This document shows positions 1-10,919 of a stretch of DNA of 64,000 nt, in pieces (position 1 is the stretch's first letter; each line of letters opens with the position of its first letter). Position numbers and translations under genes: made by a program. The notes under the pieces are model-generated. The model was not told the origin of the DNA and made no database searches. It worked only from the letters and a program-made list of their open reading frames with translations. The stretch is from NCBI RefSeq assembly GCF_006542685.1, contig NZ_AP019736.1, positions 2,778,001-2,842,000 of the forward strand, in the 5' to 3' direction. The DNA comes from Alistipes dispar (GTDB lineage Bacteria; Bacteroidota; Bacteroidia; Bacteroidales; Rikenellaceae).

Positions 1-1223
1 GTGACGTCGCTCGAAATCGTACCGCCGGCCAGTTCCTTCATCAGCAGCGCGGCGCGCTTGGCGGCATAGACCTGCAGGTTGGGATCCGCGCCGCGCTCGA
101 AGCGGAACGAGGAGTCGGTGTTCAGCCCGAAGCGCTTGGCCGTCTTGCGCACCCACACGGGATTGAAATAAGCGCTCTCGATGAAGACGTCGGTCGTCCC
201 GTCGCCGATGCCCGAATCCAGCCCGCCGAAGACGCCCGCGATGCACATGGGGCGCTCGGCCGAACAAATCATCAGGTCCTGCGACGTGAGTTTGCGTTCC
301 ACGCCGTCGAGCGTCACGAAGGGCGTGCCGTCGGCGCAGGTGCGGACGACGACCTCGCGGCCCTCGATCTTCGCGGCGTCGAAGGCGTGCAGGGGCTGGC
401 CCAGCTCGAAAAGCACGAAATTGGTGATGTCCACCAGGTTATTCTTGGGATGGATGCCCGCGGCGCGCAGGCAGTTCTGCATCCACTCGGGCGAAGGGCC
501 GATCTTGCAGCCCGTGACCGTCACGCCCGCATAGCGGGGCGCGGCCTCCGTGTTCTCGACACGGATCTTCACCGGCAGGTCGCGGTTGTCCGGAGCGAAG
601 GCCGAGACGTCGGGCCACTGCACCTCGATCCGCTCGCCGCGGCTGCGGAGGTAGGCCGCCAGGTCGCGCGCCACGCCGATATGCGACGCCGCATCCACGC
701 GGTTGGGCGTCAGTCCGATCTGAATCAGGTAGTCGTCCTCGATATGCAGGTATTCCCGGGCGGCCATGCCCACCGGAGCGTCGGAAGGCAGCTCCATGAT
801 GCCGTCGTGCGCCGTGCCGATACCCAGCTCGTCCTCGGCGCAGAGCATGCCGAGCGACTCGACGCCGCGGATCTTCGACCGCTTGATTTTGAACTCCTCC
901 TCCCCGCCGCCGGGATAGAGCACCGCGCCCACCGTGGCGCAGAGCACCTTCAGCCCGGCACGGCAGTTCGGCGCCCCGCAGACGATCTGCAGCGGCTCTC
1001 CGGAGCCGACGTCCACCGTCGTCAGGTGCAGGTGGTCCGAATCGGGATGGTCTGTGCAGGTCAGCACCTCGGCCACGACGACCCCTTGCAGGCCGCCGCG
1101 GACGGTCTCGATCTTCTCGAAGCCCTCGACCTCCAGCCCGATGTCGGTCAGGATCCGGGCGATCTCCCCGGCCGGAAGCTCGGTCGGAAGATAGCGTTTG
1201 AGCCAATTATACGAAATGTTCAT
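1..1223 (-). CDS. pheT: Phenylalanyl-tRNA synthetase beta subunit (5' part)
   Basis: This is the N-terminal half of the beta subunit of the alpha2-beta2 enzyme that charges tRNA-Phe in the cytoplasm. Reading leftward from ATG at 1223 the protein begins MNISYNWLKRYLP. An EMAP-II-like tRNA-binding domain follows at about residues 39-150 (VCGAPNCRAG, LGIGTAHDGIMELP), then the B3/B4 editing-type region with LTPNRVDAASHIG and NNLVDITNFVLFELGQPLHA. About 407 codons are visible of the usual roughly 820, and the reading frame is still open at position 1, so the rest lies outside the window. A TATCTTTG -7 box lies 33 bases upstream. No lesion is seen and identification is secure. Confidence 0.95.
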   Translation of the reverse strand, partial: MNISYNWLKRYLPTELPAGEIARILTDIGLEVEGFEKIETVRGGLQGVVVAEVLTCTDHPDSDHLHLTTVDVGSGEPLQIVCGAPNCRAGLKVLCATVGAVLYPGGGEEEFKIKRSKIRGVESLGMLCAEDELGIGTAHDGIMELPSDAPVGMAAREYLHIEDDYLIQIGLTPNRVDAASHIGVARDLAAYLRSRGERIEVQWPDVSAFAPDNRDLPVKIRVENTEAAPRYAGVTVTGCKIGPSPEWMQNCLRAAGIHPKNNLVDITNFVLFELGQPLHAFDAAKIEGREVVVRTCADGTPFVTLDGVERKLTSQDLMICSAERPMCIAGVFGGLDSGIGDGTTDVFIESAYFNPVWVRKTAKRFGLNTDSSFRFERGADPNLQVYAAKRAALLMKELAGGTISSDV

Positions 1224-1255
1224 ATCGTTGAATTTGTGAATTAGCTAAAATCGAA

Positions 1256-1263
1256 CAAAGATA
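1256..1263 (-). promoter_or_regulatory. Bacteroidota -7 promoter box for pheT
   Basis: The leftward strand reads TATCTTTG, an exact TAnnTTTG match, 33 bases before the pheT ATG. Assignment rests on the consensus and position only. Confidence 0.6.
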
Positions 1264-1306
1264 GGCATTTTCCGGCAAAATACGCGCCGCGGCGGGGCTT
1301 TTTTCG

Positions 1307-2203
1307 CTACCGCGACCCCAGCCAGAGGAAGAGCATGCCGAGAAGGACGAAGCCCAGATCGACGGCCTTCGCGCGCAGGTTCCTCTCGCCGAAGAGCAGC
1401 GCTCCGCAGAGAAACGACACGACGACCGACCCGCGGCGGACCATCGAGACGACCGAGATCATCGCGTCCGGCTCGCGCAGGGCGCAGAAATAGGCGAAAT
1501 CGGCAGCCGAGAGAAAGACCGAAATCAGCGGAATGGCCCAGCTCCAGCGGAAAGGCGAAGCCGCGCGGCGCGGCAGCCAGAGCAGCGCCGTGACGACGGC
1601 CATCATGCCCAACTGATAGAGATTGTACCAGCTCTGCACGAAGGCCGGATCGAGCCGCGTCATGATGTATTTGTCGTACAGGCCGCTGGCAGCTCCCGTC
1701 ACGGCCGCCGCCGCGAGGCAGAGAATCCAGACGTTGTGCCGGAAATCGACCCCTTCACGGCGGCCCGAGCGGCTCAGGAGCACGAGCGACGTCAGCGCCA
1801 GCGCCACGCCGATCCACTGGAACCCGTTGAGCCGCTCGCCGAAGACGGCCAGCGCACCGACGAGCACCAACACCGGGCGTGTGGCATTGACCGGCCCCAC
1901 GATCGTAAGGGGCAGATGCTTCATACCGAAGTATCCGAAAATCCACGAAGTGAGGACGATGACGGACTTCACCGCGACCAGCGCATGAGCTTCGGCCGTA
2001 CCCCGCGAGGCAGCCAGCGGCGTCGAATCGAACCATCCGAGACCGAGCTCCGCGGAGAGAATCGCCGGCAGAAACAGCAGCGACGAGAAGAGCGTGTTGA
2101 GCAGCAGCACCGGCAGCACGGCGTTGCCGGAGAGCGACTTCTTCTTGGCGACGTCGTAAAGCCCCAGCAGAGCGGCCGACAGAAAGGCGAGCGAAAGCCA
2201 CAT
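1307..2203 (-). CDS. EamA/DMT-family membrane transporter
   Basis: A 298-residue, very hydrophobic inner-membrane protein with about ten predicted membrane segments in two EamA-like halves (residues about 1-140 and 155-295), the usual drug/metabolite transporter layout. Recognisable stretches are GLYDVAKKK near the N terminus and GPVNATRPVLVLVGAL at the end of the first half. The substrate cannot be read from sequence. ATG at 2203 lies three bases after the lysA stop, so the two genes are almost certainly one leftward operon. That pairing suggests export or uptake of an amino acid or related metabolite, which is inference. Full length, no oddities. Confidence 0.8.
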   Translation of the reverse strand: MWLSLAFLSAALLGLYDVAKKKSLSGNAVLPVLLLNTLFSSLLFLPAILSAELGLGWFDSTPLAASRGTAEAHALVAVKSVIVLTSWIFGYFGMKHLPLTIVGPVNATRPVLVLVGALAVFGERLNGFQWIGVALALTSLVLLSRSGRREGVDFRHNVWILCLAAAAVTGAASGLYDKYIMTRLDPAFVQSWYNLYQLGMMAVVTALLWLPRRAASPFRWSWAIPLISVFLSAADFAYFCALREPDAMISVVSMVRRGSVVVSFLCGALLFGERNLRAKAVDLGFVLLGMLFLWLGSR

Positions 2204-2206
2204 GGC

Positions 2207-3364
2207 CTACAGCTCGTCGCTGTAAACGGCGCCGGGCAGGTCGTGGAGGTTATAGCGCGAAGCCATCGACATGCCGTAGGCTCCGGCCGACTTGATCGAG
2301 AGCAGGTCGCCGCGGCGCGTTCTGCGCAGGCTCACGTTCTCGTCGAACACGTCCGTCGATTCGCAGGCCGTGCCGACGACGGTGTATTTGTCCGAGGTCT
2401 CCTCTTCGGAGGTGATATTCTCGATGTTGTGGTACGAACCGTAGAGCGCCGGACGGATCAGCTCGGTCATCGAGGCGTCCACGATGGCCAGTTTGCGCCC
2501 CGTAGCGGTGGTTTTGTTGAACAGCACGCGCGTGATGAGCTCGCCGCATTCGGCCACGATCGAACGGCCGAACTCGAAGTGCACCTCCTTGCCGCCGATG
2601 TCGAGATGATTGTGGACGATGGAGAACAGCGAAGCGAAGTTGGGGATCGGCTCGTTCTCCGGTACGTCGTAGTTGACGCCCAGGCCGCCGCCCACGTCCA
2701 CGAAGCGGAACGAGAAACCCAGTCCCTCGAGGTTGCGGACGATCACATTGACCTTGCGGCACATGTTCTCGAAGACATGCAGTTCGCGGATCTGCGAACC
2801 GATGTGGAGATGGACGCCGACGACGTTCACATGGGTCAGGGACTTGATCCGCGCGGCGTGCTCGAGCACCTCCTCGTACGAAATGCCGAACTTGCTGTCG
2901 GCCTGTCCCGTGTCGATGCAGTGGTTCGTGCGGGGGTCGATGTCCGGGTTGATACGCAGCGCGACGTCGGTCACGGCGCCCGCCTCCGCCGAGAGCGCAT
3001 CCACGACCTCCAGCTCCTCGATCGACTCGCAGTTGATCGCCAGAATACCCTGCGAGATGGCGTAGCGCAGCTCCTTGTCACGCTTGCCCACGCCGGCGTA
3101 AACGATTCCCCGGGGATCGAAACCCGCCTCGACGGCCTTGCGCAACTCGTTGCCCGAAGCGCAGTCGATGCCCAGCCCGTACTCGCGGATGATCGCCAGC
3201 AGGTGATCGTCGTAATTGGCCTTGATGGCGTAGTGGACCTTGTAGCCGTATTTGTTCGATTCGTAAACGACGCTTTCGAGGGTCTGGCGCAGCAGCGCCG
3301 TGTCGTAGAGATAGAACGGGGTCTCGAAGCCCCGGAGCTTGGATGCGATGTGCCTGCTTAACAT
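2207..3364 (-). CDS. lysA: Diaminopimelate decarboxylase
   Basis: This PLP enzyme decarboxylates meso-diaminopimelate to lysine, the last step of lysine synthesis, in the cytoplasm. The 385-residue protein has the alanine-racemase-like barrel: PLP lysine in YAIKAN (about residue 48), HLHIGSQI, the glycine-rich VGGGLGVNYD, EFGRSIVAECG, and the C-terminal beta domain with the substrate cysteine in TACESTDVFDENV. Length is slightly short of the 400-420 typical of many bacteria but matches Bacteroidota forms. ATG at 3364 is preceded by a TATCTTTG box. First gene of a two-gene operon with the EamA permease. Confidence 0.93.
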   Translation of the reverse strand: MLSRHIASKLRGFETPFYLYDTALLRQTLESVVYESNKYGYKVHYAIKANYDDHLLAIIREYGLGIDCASGNELRKAVEAGFDPRGIVYAGVGKRDKELRYAISQGILAINCESIEELEVVDALSAEAGAVTDVALRINPDIDPRTNHCIDTGQADSKFGISYEEVLEHAARIKSLTHVNVVGVHLHIGSQIRELHVFENMCRKVNVIVRNLEGLGFSFRFVDVGGGLGVNYDVPENEPIPNFASLFSIVHNHLDIGGKEVHFEFGRSIVAECGELITRVLFNKTTATGRKLAIVDASMTELIRPALYGSYHNIENITSEEETSDKYTVVGTACESTDVFDENVSLRRTRRGDLLSIKSAGAYGMSMASRYNLHDLPGAVYSDEL

Positions 3365-3398
3365 AATTGACTGACTTAACCTTAACCTTGTAAAGCCG

Positions 3399-3406
3399 CA
3401 AAGATA
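3399..3406 (-). promoter_or_regulatory. -7 promoter box for the lysA operon
   Basis: The leftward strand reads TATCTTTG, 34 bases upstream of the lysA ATG, in an intergenic region shared with the rightward lepA promoter. Confidence 0.6.
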
Positions 3407-3563
3407 GATTTTTCAGCCGGAAAAGGCAAATTCCGGAACCAGGAATCGCGGCGGAGAGGGAATATCCCCGCCGGAACCGACGCCCCCACGCCAGACGACT
3501 TCCGTTCCCGGACCGGAAGGCGGGAGGACGCCGCACGAAGGCCGGAAATTCAAATATATTTCG

Positions 3564-3571
3564 TATATTTG
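3564..3571 (+). promoter_or_regulatory. -7 promoter box for lepA
   Basis: TATATTTG lies 23 bases before the lepA ATG, in an A/T-rich stretch within otherwise GC-rich DNA. It matches the Bacteroidota consensus. Confidence 0.6.
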
Positions 3572-3594
3572 CCCGTATTTTTTACGCGGAATCC

Positions 3595-5385
<1,791 letters not shown>

Positions 5386-5437
5386 CGGACGCGCCCGCTC
5401 TCCGGACCGGCCCCAACATACTACCACAGAATAAGAC

Positions 5438-7345
5438 ATGAAGAAGACCATCATCGACCTGTTCGAAGACTCCGTCGCGAAGTACGGAGCCAAGACCTTC
5501 CTGCTCGAGAAGCGTCACCGCAAATTCGAACCGACGACCTACGCCGAAACCCGCGAGCAGGCGATCGAGGTCGGGGCGGGACTGGCCTCGCTCGGCATCC
5601 GCCCGCAGGACAAGGTGGCCATTCTGGCCGAAGGCAGCAATGCCTGGATCATCTCCGAGCTGGGGCTCTTCTACGCCGGAGCGGTCAGCGTGCCGCTCTC
5701 GGTGAAGCTCGAGGAGTCGAACGACCTGCTCTTCCGCCTGCGGCACGCCGAGGTCCGGGCGCTGTTCGTTTCGAAATACCAACTGCCCAAAATCCGGCGC
5801 ATCCGGCAGGAACTGCCCGGAGTCGAGCACATCGTCGTCTTCGGACACCTCCCGCTCGAGGCGGGCGAGACGGCCTTCGGGACGCTCAAGCGGCTGGGCC
5901 GCGACTACCTGGCGAAGAACCGCGAGGAATTCATGCGGCGCGGACAGGCGATCCGCAACGACGACTACGCCACGATCACCTACACGTCGGGCACGACGGC
6001 CGACCCGAAAGGCGTCGTGCTGACGCACCGCAACTATACGGCCAACGTCGAACAGTCGCTCTCGCGCATCGACATTCCTCCGTACTACCGCACGCTCATC
6101 ATCCTGCCGCTGGACCACTGCTTCGCCCACGTGGTAGGGTTCTACATCATGATTGCCTGCGGCGCCTCGGTGGCCACGGTGCAGATCGGCGCGACACCGA
6201 TGGAGACGCTCAAGAACATCCCGCAGAACATCCGCGAGGTGCAGCCGCACTTTCTGCTGTCGGTCCCGGCGCTGGCCAAGAACTTCCGGAAGAACATCGA
6301 GAGTTCGATCCGCGCGAAAGGCCCCTTCACCGAACGGCTGTTCCGGCTGGCGCTCCGCACGGCCTATATCTACAATCAGGACGGGTACGGCCGGGGCCGC
6401 GGCTGGCGGATCGCACTGGCTCCCGCAGTGGGGCTGTTCGACGCCCTGCTGTTCCGCAAGGTCCGCGCGGCGTTCGGCGGCTGCCTCGAATTTTTCGTCG
6501 GCGGCGGCGCGCTGCTCGACACGGAACTGCAACGCTTCTTCTACGCCATCGGCATCCCCATGTTCCAGGGATACGGCCTGTCGGAGGCGACACCCGTGAT
6601 TTCGACCAACTCGCCCAAACACCACTGGCATCGGTTCGGATCGTCGGGCAAGATACTGATTCCGCTCGACCTGAAGATCGTGGACGAACAGGGACGCGAA
6701 CTGCCCCGCGGACAGCGGGGCGAAATCGTCGTCCGCGGCGAAAACGTCATGGCCGGGTACTGGAAGAATCCCGAAGCCACGGCCGACACGGTGCGCGACG
6801 GTTGGCTGCACACGGGCGACATGGGCTATGTCTCGGAGGACGACTTCCTCTACGTGCTGGGACGTTTCAAGAGCCTGCTGATCTCGTCGGACGGCGAGAA
6901 ATACAGCCCCGAGGGAATGGAGGAGGCGATCGTGGACAAATCGCCCTACATCGACCAGATTCTGATACACAACAACCAGAGCCCGTTTACGGGAGCCGTC
7001 GTGGTGCCGAACCGCGAAGCGCTGCGGCGCGAGCTGGACAACCGCGGCGTGGCGCCGGGAGACCGGGCCGCTGCCGCAGCGGAAATTCTCGGGGCGGAAA
7101 TCGACCGCTACCGCGCGGGAGGCATCTACGCCGGGGAGTTCCCCGAGCGGTGGCTGCCGGCGGGACTGGCGATCGTGGACGAAGCCTTCACGGAGCAGAA
7201 CGGGCTGGTGAACAGTACGATGAAAGTGGTCCGCGGCAAAGTCGAGAAACACTTCGGCGACCGGATAGCCTATCTCTACACACCCGAAGGCAAAACGCTG
7301 AAGAATCCCCGGAACCTCGCATCGTTGGAAAAAATCGTGGGGTAG
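5438..7345 (+). CDS. AMP-dependent long-chain acyl-CoA synthetase
   Basis: A 635-residue adenylate-forming enzyme that should activate fatty acids via acyl-AMP to acyl-CoA. The AMP-binding signature TYTSGTTADPKGV sits near residue 181, followed by the A5 motif GYGLSEATPVIS, the A7 motif GWLHTGDMGY and the A8 hinge GRFKSLLISSDGEKYSPE. The C-terminal lysine region NSTMKVVRGKVE is retained, so all catalytic parts are present. The insert between A4 and A5 is long, as in the long-chain/ACSBG-type group. It lies downstream of lepA and ends shortly before tRNA-Gly(CCC). Substrate chain length is inferred from the family only. Confidence 0.88.
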   Translation: MKKTIIDLFEDSVAKYGAKTFLLEKRHRKFEPTTYAETREQAIEVGAGLASLGIRPQDKVAILAEGSNAWIISELGLFYAGAVSVPLSVKLEESNDLLFRLRHAEVRALFVSKYQLPKIRRIRQELPGVEHIVVFGHLPLEAGETAFGTLKRLGRDYLAKNREEFMRRGQAIRNDDYATITYTSGTTADPKGVVLTHRNYTANVEQSLSRIDIPPYYRTLIILPLDHCFAHVVGFYIMIACGASVATVQIGATPMETLKNIPQNIREVQPHFLLSVPALAKNFRKNIESSIRAKGPFTERLFRLALRTAYIYNQDGYGRGRGWRIALAPAVGLFDALLFRKVRAAFGGCLEFFVGGGALLDTELQRFFYAIGIPMFQGYGLSEATPVISTNSPKHHWHRFGSSGKILIPLDLKIVDEQGRELPRGQRGEIVVRGENVMAGYWKNPEATADTVRDGWLHTGDMGYVSEDDFLYVLGRFKSLLISSDGEKYSPEGMEEAIVDKSPYIDQILIHNNQSPFTGAVVVPNREALRRELDNRGVAPGDRAAAAAEILGAEIDRYRAGGIYAGEFPERWLPAGLAIVDEAFTEQNGLVNSTMKVVRGKVEKHFGDRIAYLYTPEGKTLKNPRNLASLEKIVG

Positions 7346-7391
7346 CGCACGTTTTTTCGTCCCCGGGATTTGCAAAATCAAAAAAGCGGAG

Positions 7392-7399
7392 TAACTTTG
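7392..7399 (+). promoter_or_regulatory. -7 promoter box for tRNA-Gly(CCC)
   Basis: TAACTTTG lies 11 bases before the first tRNA base, an exact TAnnTTTG match. Confidence 0.6.
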
Positions 7400-7410
7400 T
7401 ACTCCGAATT

Positions 7411-7483
7411 GCGGAAATAGCTCAGTCGGTAGAGCATCAGCTTCCCAAGCTGAGGGTCGCGGGTTCGAATCCCGTTTTCCGCT
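7411..7483 (+). tRNA. tRNA-Gly (anticodon CCC)
   Basis: A complete 73-base cloverleaf. The acceptor GCGGAAA pairs with TTTCCGC; the anticodon stem TCAGC/GCTGA encloses loop TTCCCAA, giving anticodon CCC (reads GGG); the T arm is CGGGTTCGAATCCCG. Discriminator base is T and CCA is not encoded. It closely resembles the tRNA-Gly(GCC) at 43243. Wrecked integrase sequence begins about 100 bases downstream, which suggests this tRNA also served as an integration site in the past. Confidence 0.95.
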
Positions 7484-7502
7484 CGAATTCCTATCTATCT
7501 TA

Positions 7503-7540
7503 ACATATAGCGATTCTCACAGATCGCTATATGTTTTTTT
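7503..7540 (+). terminator. Intrinsic terminator after tRNA-Gly(CCC)
   Basis: A perfect 12-bp stem (ACATATAGCGAT with ATCGCTATATGT) with an 8-base loop, followed by a run of T, 20 bases after the tRNA. Confidence 0.8.
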
Positions 7541-7589
7541 GGTGCATTCCGATCTTCTCGGGTTGGTATATCTTCACAAAAAGGCAGAA

Positions 7590-8019
7590 AAATGATTGTT
7601 TTTGAGCCAAAAAGAATTAACCAATGGCAGCTTTCAAGGTTTGTGCCTTCAGGAATCATTTACGGAAGAATGGGACGTACAATGCGAAATTACGGATTAC
7701 GCATAATTTCCAGCCCCGAAAATAAGCACTCCCCTTTACGTCGAGGAAGAAAATCTCTCTCCGGATCTTCAGATCACGAATAATGAGCATGTCGATCTTC
7801 GTGAAGATCTCTGTCATGAATGCCGAAGAATCACCCGAGAGTTAAGCTATAAAATCAACGGCATGACTATTGACGAGCTTGTCCTGAAATTGCAAGGCGG
7901 AAGCAACTTCCGTTTGGACTTTTACAAATTTCGGAGAGAACAAGCCAACACAATGATTCCCCGGATATTCGGCGGAACTACCTGACAGCTCTCAGTGCCT
8001 TTCAGCGATTCATTCATAC
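7590..8019 (+). pseudogene. Degenerate tyrosine recombinase, N-terminal part
   Basis: No intact frame is present, but pieces in three frames look like the N-terminal arm- and core-binding domains of a Bacteroidota phage-type integrase. Examples are ESFTEEWD in one frame, INGMTIDELVLKLQ and FRLDFYKFRREQANT in another, and RRNYLTALSAFQRFIH in a third. The last is the usual core-binding helix. Similarity stops at about 8019, where RHS-type sequence takes over without a break. The catalytic half is missing. Placement just downstream of a tRNA fits an old integration event. The call rests on remembered family patterns and could be tested by translated alignment. Confidence 0.5.
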
Positions 8020-9560
8020 GGGCAATATCGCCGAATGGACGTGGCGGCATGCCGGTGGAGAGGAAAACACCTATGCTTTCGCCTATGACGGCCTCTCCCA
8101 TCTGACGGATACGAGGCAATATCAGGCCGGGGAACGTACCGACCGGTTCGTGGAACGGTCGCTGACCTACGACCGGAACGGCAATATACTGACCCTGCAA
8201 CGATCGCAGGGTGATGCGGTGACGACCGATTTCGCATACACCTATGCGGGGAACCGTCTCGTGTCGCTTTCCGATTCCGGGACGGCTTATCCGTATGCCT
8301 ATGATACGAACGGGAATCTGGTCCATGACGGGGCAAACGGACTCGATATGACGTATAATCGACTGAATCTGATAGAAAAAGTTACGCGAGACGGCAGATT
8401 GCTGGCAAATTTTTCTTATCTTTCGAACGGTCGGAAGTATTTGATGTCCAGTGACGACGGCCACGGTTTGTGTTATGTAGGTTCTTTGGTTTACGAACGG
8501 CCTTCTTCGGGCCAATCCTTGGAGTTGGAGAGCGTGGAATTCGACGGCGGACGCTTTATAAAGACGTCCGGCGGTCTGGAAGCGCGTTATTTCGTAACGG
8601 ATCACCTGGGAAGCGTACGGGCCGTGCGGACCTCTTCGGGCGAAGTCGTCGAACAGAACGACTACTATCCTTTCGGCCTACGGTGGGCCGATTCTGGATC
8701 TTCCGTATCCGACAACCGCTACCGTTACAACGGTAAGGAAGACTTGTCGTTCCTGAAGATTCCCTACACGGATTTCGGATTCCGGATTCCGCCAATTCGA
8801 TCCGAAGTTCCGGTTGGGATGGAACGGCGCAGACCCGCTGGCGGAAAAGTATTTTCCCGTCTCACCTTATGCTTTTTGTGCGGGGAATCCGGTTAATCTG
8901 ATCGACCTTGAAGGGCAGGATATTTGGGAGATCAATTCATATGGAAATATCGTGAGACACCTTAAAACGACCCGAAGCGATGCTTTTTTTATGGTGGATG
9001 AGTATGGAAACCGGATGATTGGAGATAATTATTCAATTGAATTCCCATATAAAACGGTTGTGCAACAAAACTCGTATACTTACCTAGATGATGAAAAGGG
9101 AATCAATTCATATGATGTTTATCGAGTCCGGGGAGATAAAAACGGAACTGCATTATTTGAATTTTTAGCGGACAATATCACAGGAAGCCCTACGAAAGTC
9201 GAAATCGGGCAAATTATGACGGGATTAGAGGGTGATAAAGGCTTAAATTTTATTACGACATCGCATACGGAGAGACGAGAGGCTGGACTTATGAAGCTAA
9301 TAAGAGGTCAGATTGGATATGGTTATACGATCCGCGAGGTCAATCACAGCCATCCCAAAGATGCTTTTCCTTCAGGGTTGACAGGGTCTGATGAGCAAGG
9401 AAACGGAGGAGATATGGAAGCAATAAAATTACTTACAAATAGTATGATATCATGCGGGTTTAAGGTCGCATCATTTCATATATATCATGTGCCGACTAAA
9501 CGAAAGATACCTTATTCAGTGAAGTCCCGGGCAGCGGACTTTGAAAAATATACAAATTAA
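8020..9560 (+). pseudogene. RHS repeat-associated core fragment with JAB-like C-terminal domain
   Basis: The 3' part of an RHS polymorphic-toxin gene. YD-type repeats run from about 8020 (LTYDRNGNILTL, YDTNGNLVHDGANGLDMTYN, RYNGKED). The RHS core follows (VTDHLGSVRAV, YYPFGLRW, DPLAEKYFPVSPYAFCAGNP). A variable C-terminal domain of roughly 210 residues comes next and carries VNHSHPKDAFPSG, a JAB/JAMM-like metal-binding pattern. The frame shifts near 8790, between DFGFR and the segment leading to GWNGADPLAEKY, so one protein cannot be made as it stands. The N-terminal RHS cage and secretion parts are absent. It resembles the second RHS at 10920-12680 closely in the core but not in the C-terminal domain. 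Confidence 0.75.
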
Positions 9561-9564
9561 CTTT

Positions 9565-10131
9565 ATGAAGCTACTGTTTATCACCGTTTTCGCTGTTTTA
9601 GGGGTAAGCGTCTGTCCAGGACAGACGCTGGCCGATATTCTGAACAGCCAGTATGATGACAATCCGATCCCCACGGTGCCCGTTGAGTACACCTTGCCCC
9701 GGTTGGCAGCGAAAGCGCCGTTCGTACAACTTTTCAATTCGCTTCTGCTGGCGACCGGGCACCACGTGTTCCATTCTGATGAATATGAGGCGGACGAATA
9801 CATTCTGATGAGGATAAAGGCCGAGGACCTGGAGATCGAGATGTCCGGCTCCTTGTGTCGTTATCCGCACAAAACGAAATCGCCTATCGGGTGGATGCCT
9901 TTTCACGGAAAGACGATCATCTTCAGTGGCGACAATCCCGGGCTCTTCACTCCTACGGAGGAAACGAGATGCTTCCGGTACAAGGATTATCCGGAAAACT
10001 CCCTGTATGGTCTTGAGGATGACGAGCAGCCTGGTTGGTATTTCCTGTATTCCAAGGGCCGGTATTTCGGAGGAACGTGGGAGTTGATAATTTATCCGGA
10101 TCGATATGATGTCCCATTCCCATCCGAATGA
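9565..10131 (+). CDS. Secreted protein, candidate immunity protein of the first RHS
   Basis: A 188-residue protein whose family I do not recognise. ATG at 9565, four bases after the RHS stop codon, begins MKLLFITVFAVLGVS, a clear signal peptide ending near CPGQTLA, so it should be exported. The rest is soluble and fairly acidic, with FHSDEYEADEYILM and LEDDEQPGWYFLY. Position directly behind an RHS toxin domain, with a nearly overlapping start, is the usual place for a cognate immunity gene; export would place protection in the periplasm. This role is inferred from context only. Confidence 0.55.
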   Translation: MKLLFITVFAVLGVSVCPGQTLADILNSQYDDNPIPTVPVEYTLPRLAAKAPFVQLFNSLLLATGHHVFHSDEYEADEYILMRIKAEDLEIEMSGSLCRYPHKTKSPIGWMPFHGKTIIFSGDNPGLFTPTEETRCFRYKDYPENSLYGLEDDEQPGWYFLYSKGRYFGGTWELIIYPDRYDVPFPSE

Positions 10132-10337
10132 GGCTCGGTTCTTCCCGTCAAGGGTTGCCGGAACGTCCGGAGAGGTTTACGGTCTGCATGTCCCGAGAGC
10201 AGCAGCCGTTGTGATCCCGATTTTCCGGTCGAGTTTCAGTATCCGGTGCGTTGGCCGGATATATGGGTGTCGTATCGTGATCCTTTTCTTGTATGAAGTC
10301 GGGGCCGGCGGTGTTCCGATCCGGTGTCATGGTATAA

Positions 10338-10376
10338 AAGCCAAGCGATAACAGATAGCTTGTTATCGCTTGGCTT
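10338..10376. terminator. Bidirectional terminator between converging RHS modules
   Basis: A perfect 16-bp stem (AAGCCAAGCGATAACA paired with TGTTATCGCTTGGCTT) with a 7-base loop lies between the rightward RHS/immunity pair and the leftward immunity gene ending at 10382. The preceding 200 bases (10132-10337) show no convincing gene. Confidence 0.65.
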
Positions 10377-10381
10377 GGAAG

Positions 10382-10918
10382 TTATTCCAGGGGCGCATTC
10401 AGGACTTTCCGGATTTCGGGTTCATAAAATCTTGCTATATAAGGAGGAGTGTCGGGAATGTCAATCCGATCCATGATGTATTCGTACAGTTTCCATACGT
10501 TTTCATAAGTGAATAGTTCGATCGGCAATTGAATGCGAAGAGCGTGTTTCTCCAATGGTAAATCGTGATCATTATATCCATATTCATATTCTGATTTGTC
10601 TTGATTTTTAAATGTGTAACCTACAAATGGCTCTAAATAGGCACCTTCAACCAATTCAAATATGTCTACCGCGTTATTTTTATTCCGCACTGCTTTTTTT
10701 AAGATTTTTTTTGCCCAGCGTTTATTCTTCTTGAAAAGATCAGAAGCGACGTCCGCTATTCCATCTTCTTTTAAAACATAGTATTTATGCTTTTTTTTAT
10801 ATATATATTCCTGACCTCCATCTCCGTCGAAGATAACTACATTATTTTCCTGTGCCATTCCCATCATTGTGCCGGACAAAGCGAGGAGTACCGTGCTCCA
10901 AAATATAAACCGTTTCAT
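10382..10918 (-). CDS. Secreted protein, candidate immunity protein of the second RHS
   Basis: A 178-residue protein of unrecognised family. It starts MKRFIFWSTVLLALSGTM with likely cleavage after GMAQ, so it is exported. The mature part is charged and soluble (YIYKKKHKYYVLKEDG, NKRWAKKILKKAVRNK). Its ATG falls one base after the stop of the RHS gene at 10920, matching the tight toxin-immunity arrangement of the first module, although the two immunity candidates do not look alike. Base composition is more AT-rich than the RHS core, typical of exchanged polymorphic-toxin cassettes. Function is inferred from position. Confidence 0.55.
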   Translation of the reverse strand: MKRFIFWSTVLLALSGTMMGMAQENNVVIFDGDGGQEYIYKKKHKYYVLKEDGIADVASDLFKKNKRWAKKILKKAVRNKNNAVDIFELVEGAYLEPFVGYTFKNQDKSEYEYGYNDHDLPLEKHALRIQLPIELFTYENVWKLYEYIMDRIDIPDTPPYIARFYEPEIRKVLNAPLE

Positions 10919-10919
10919 A

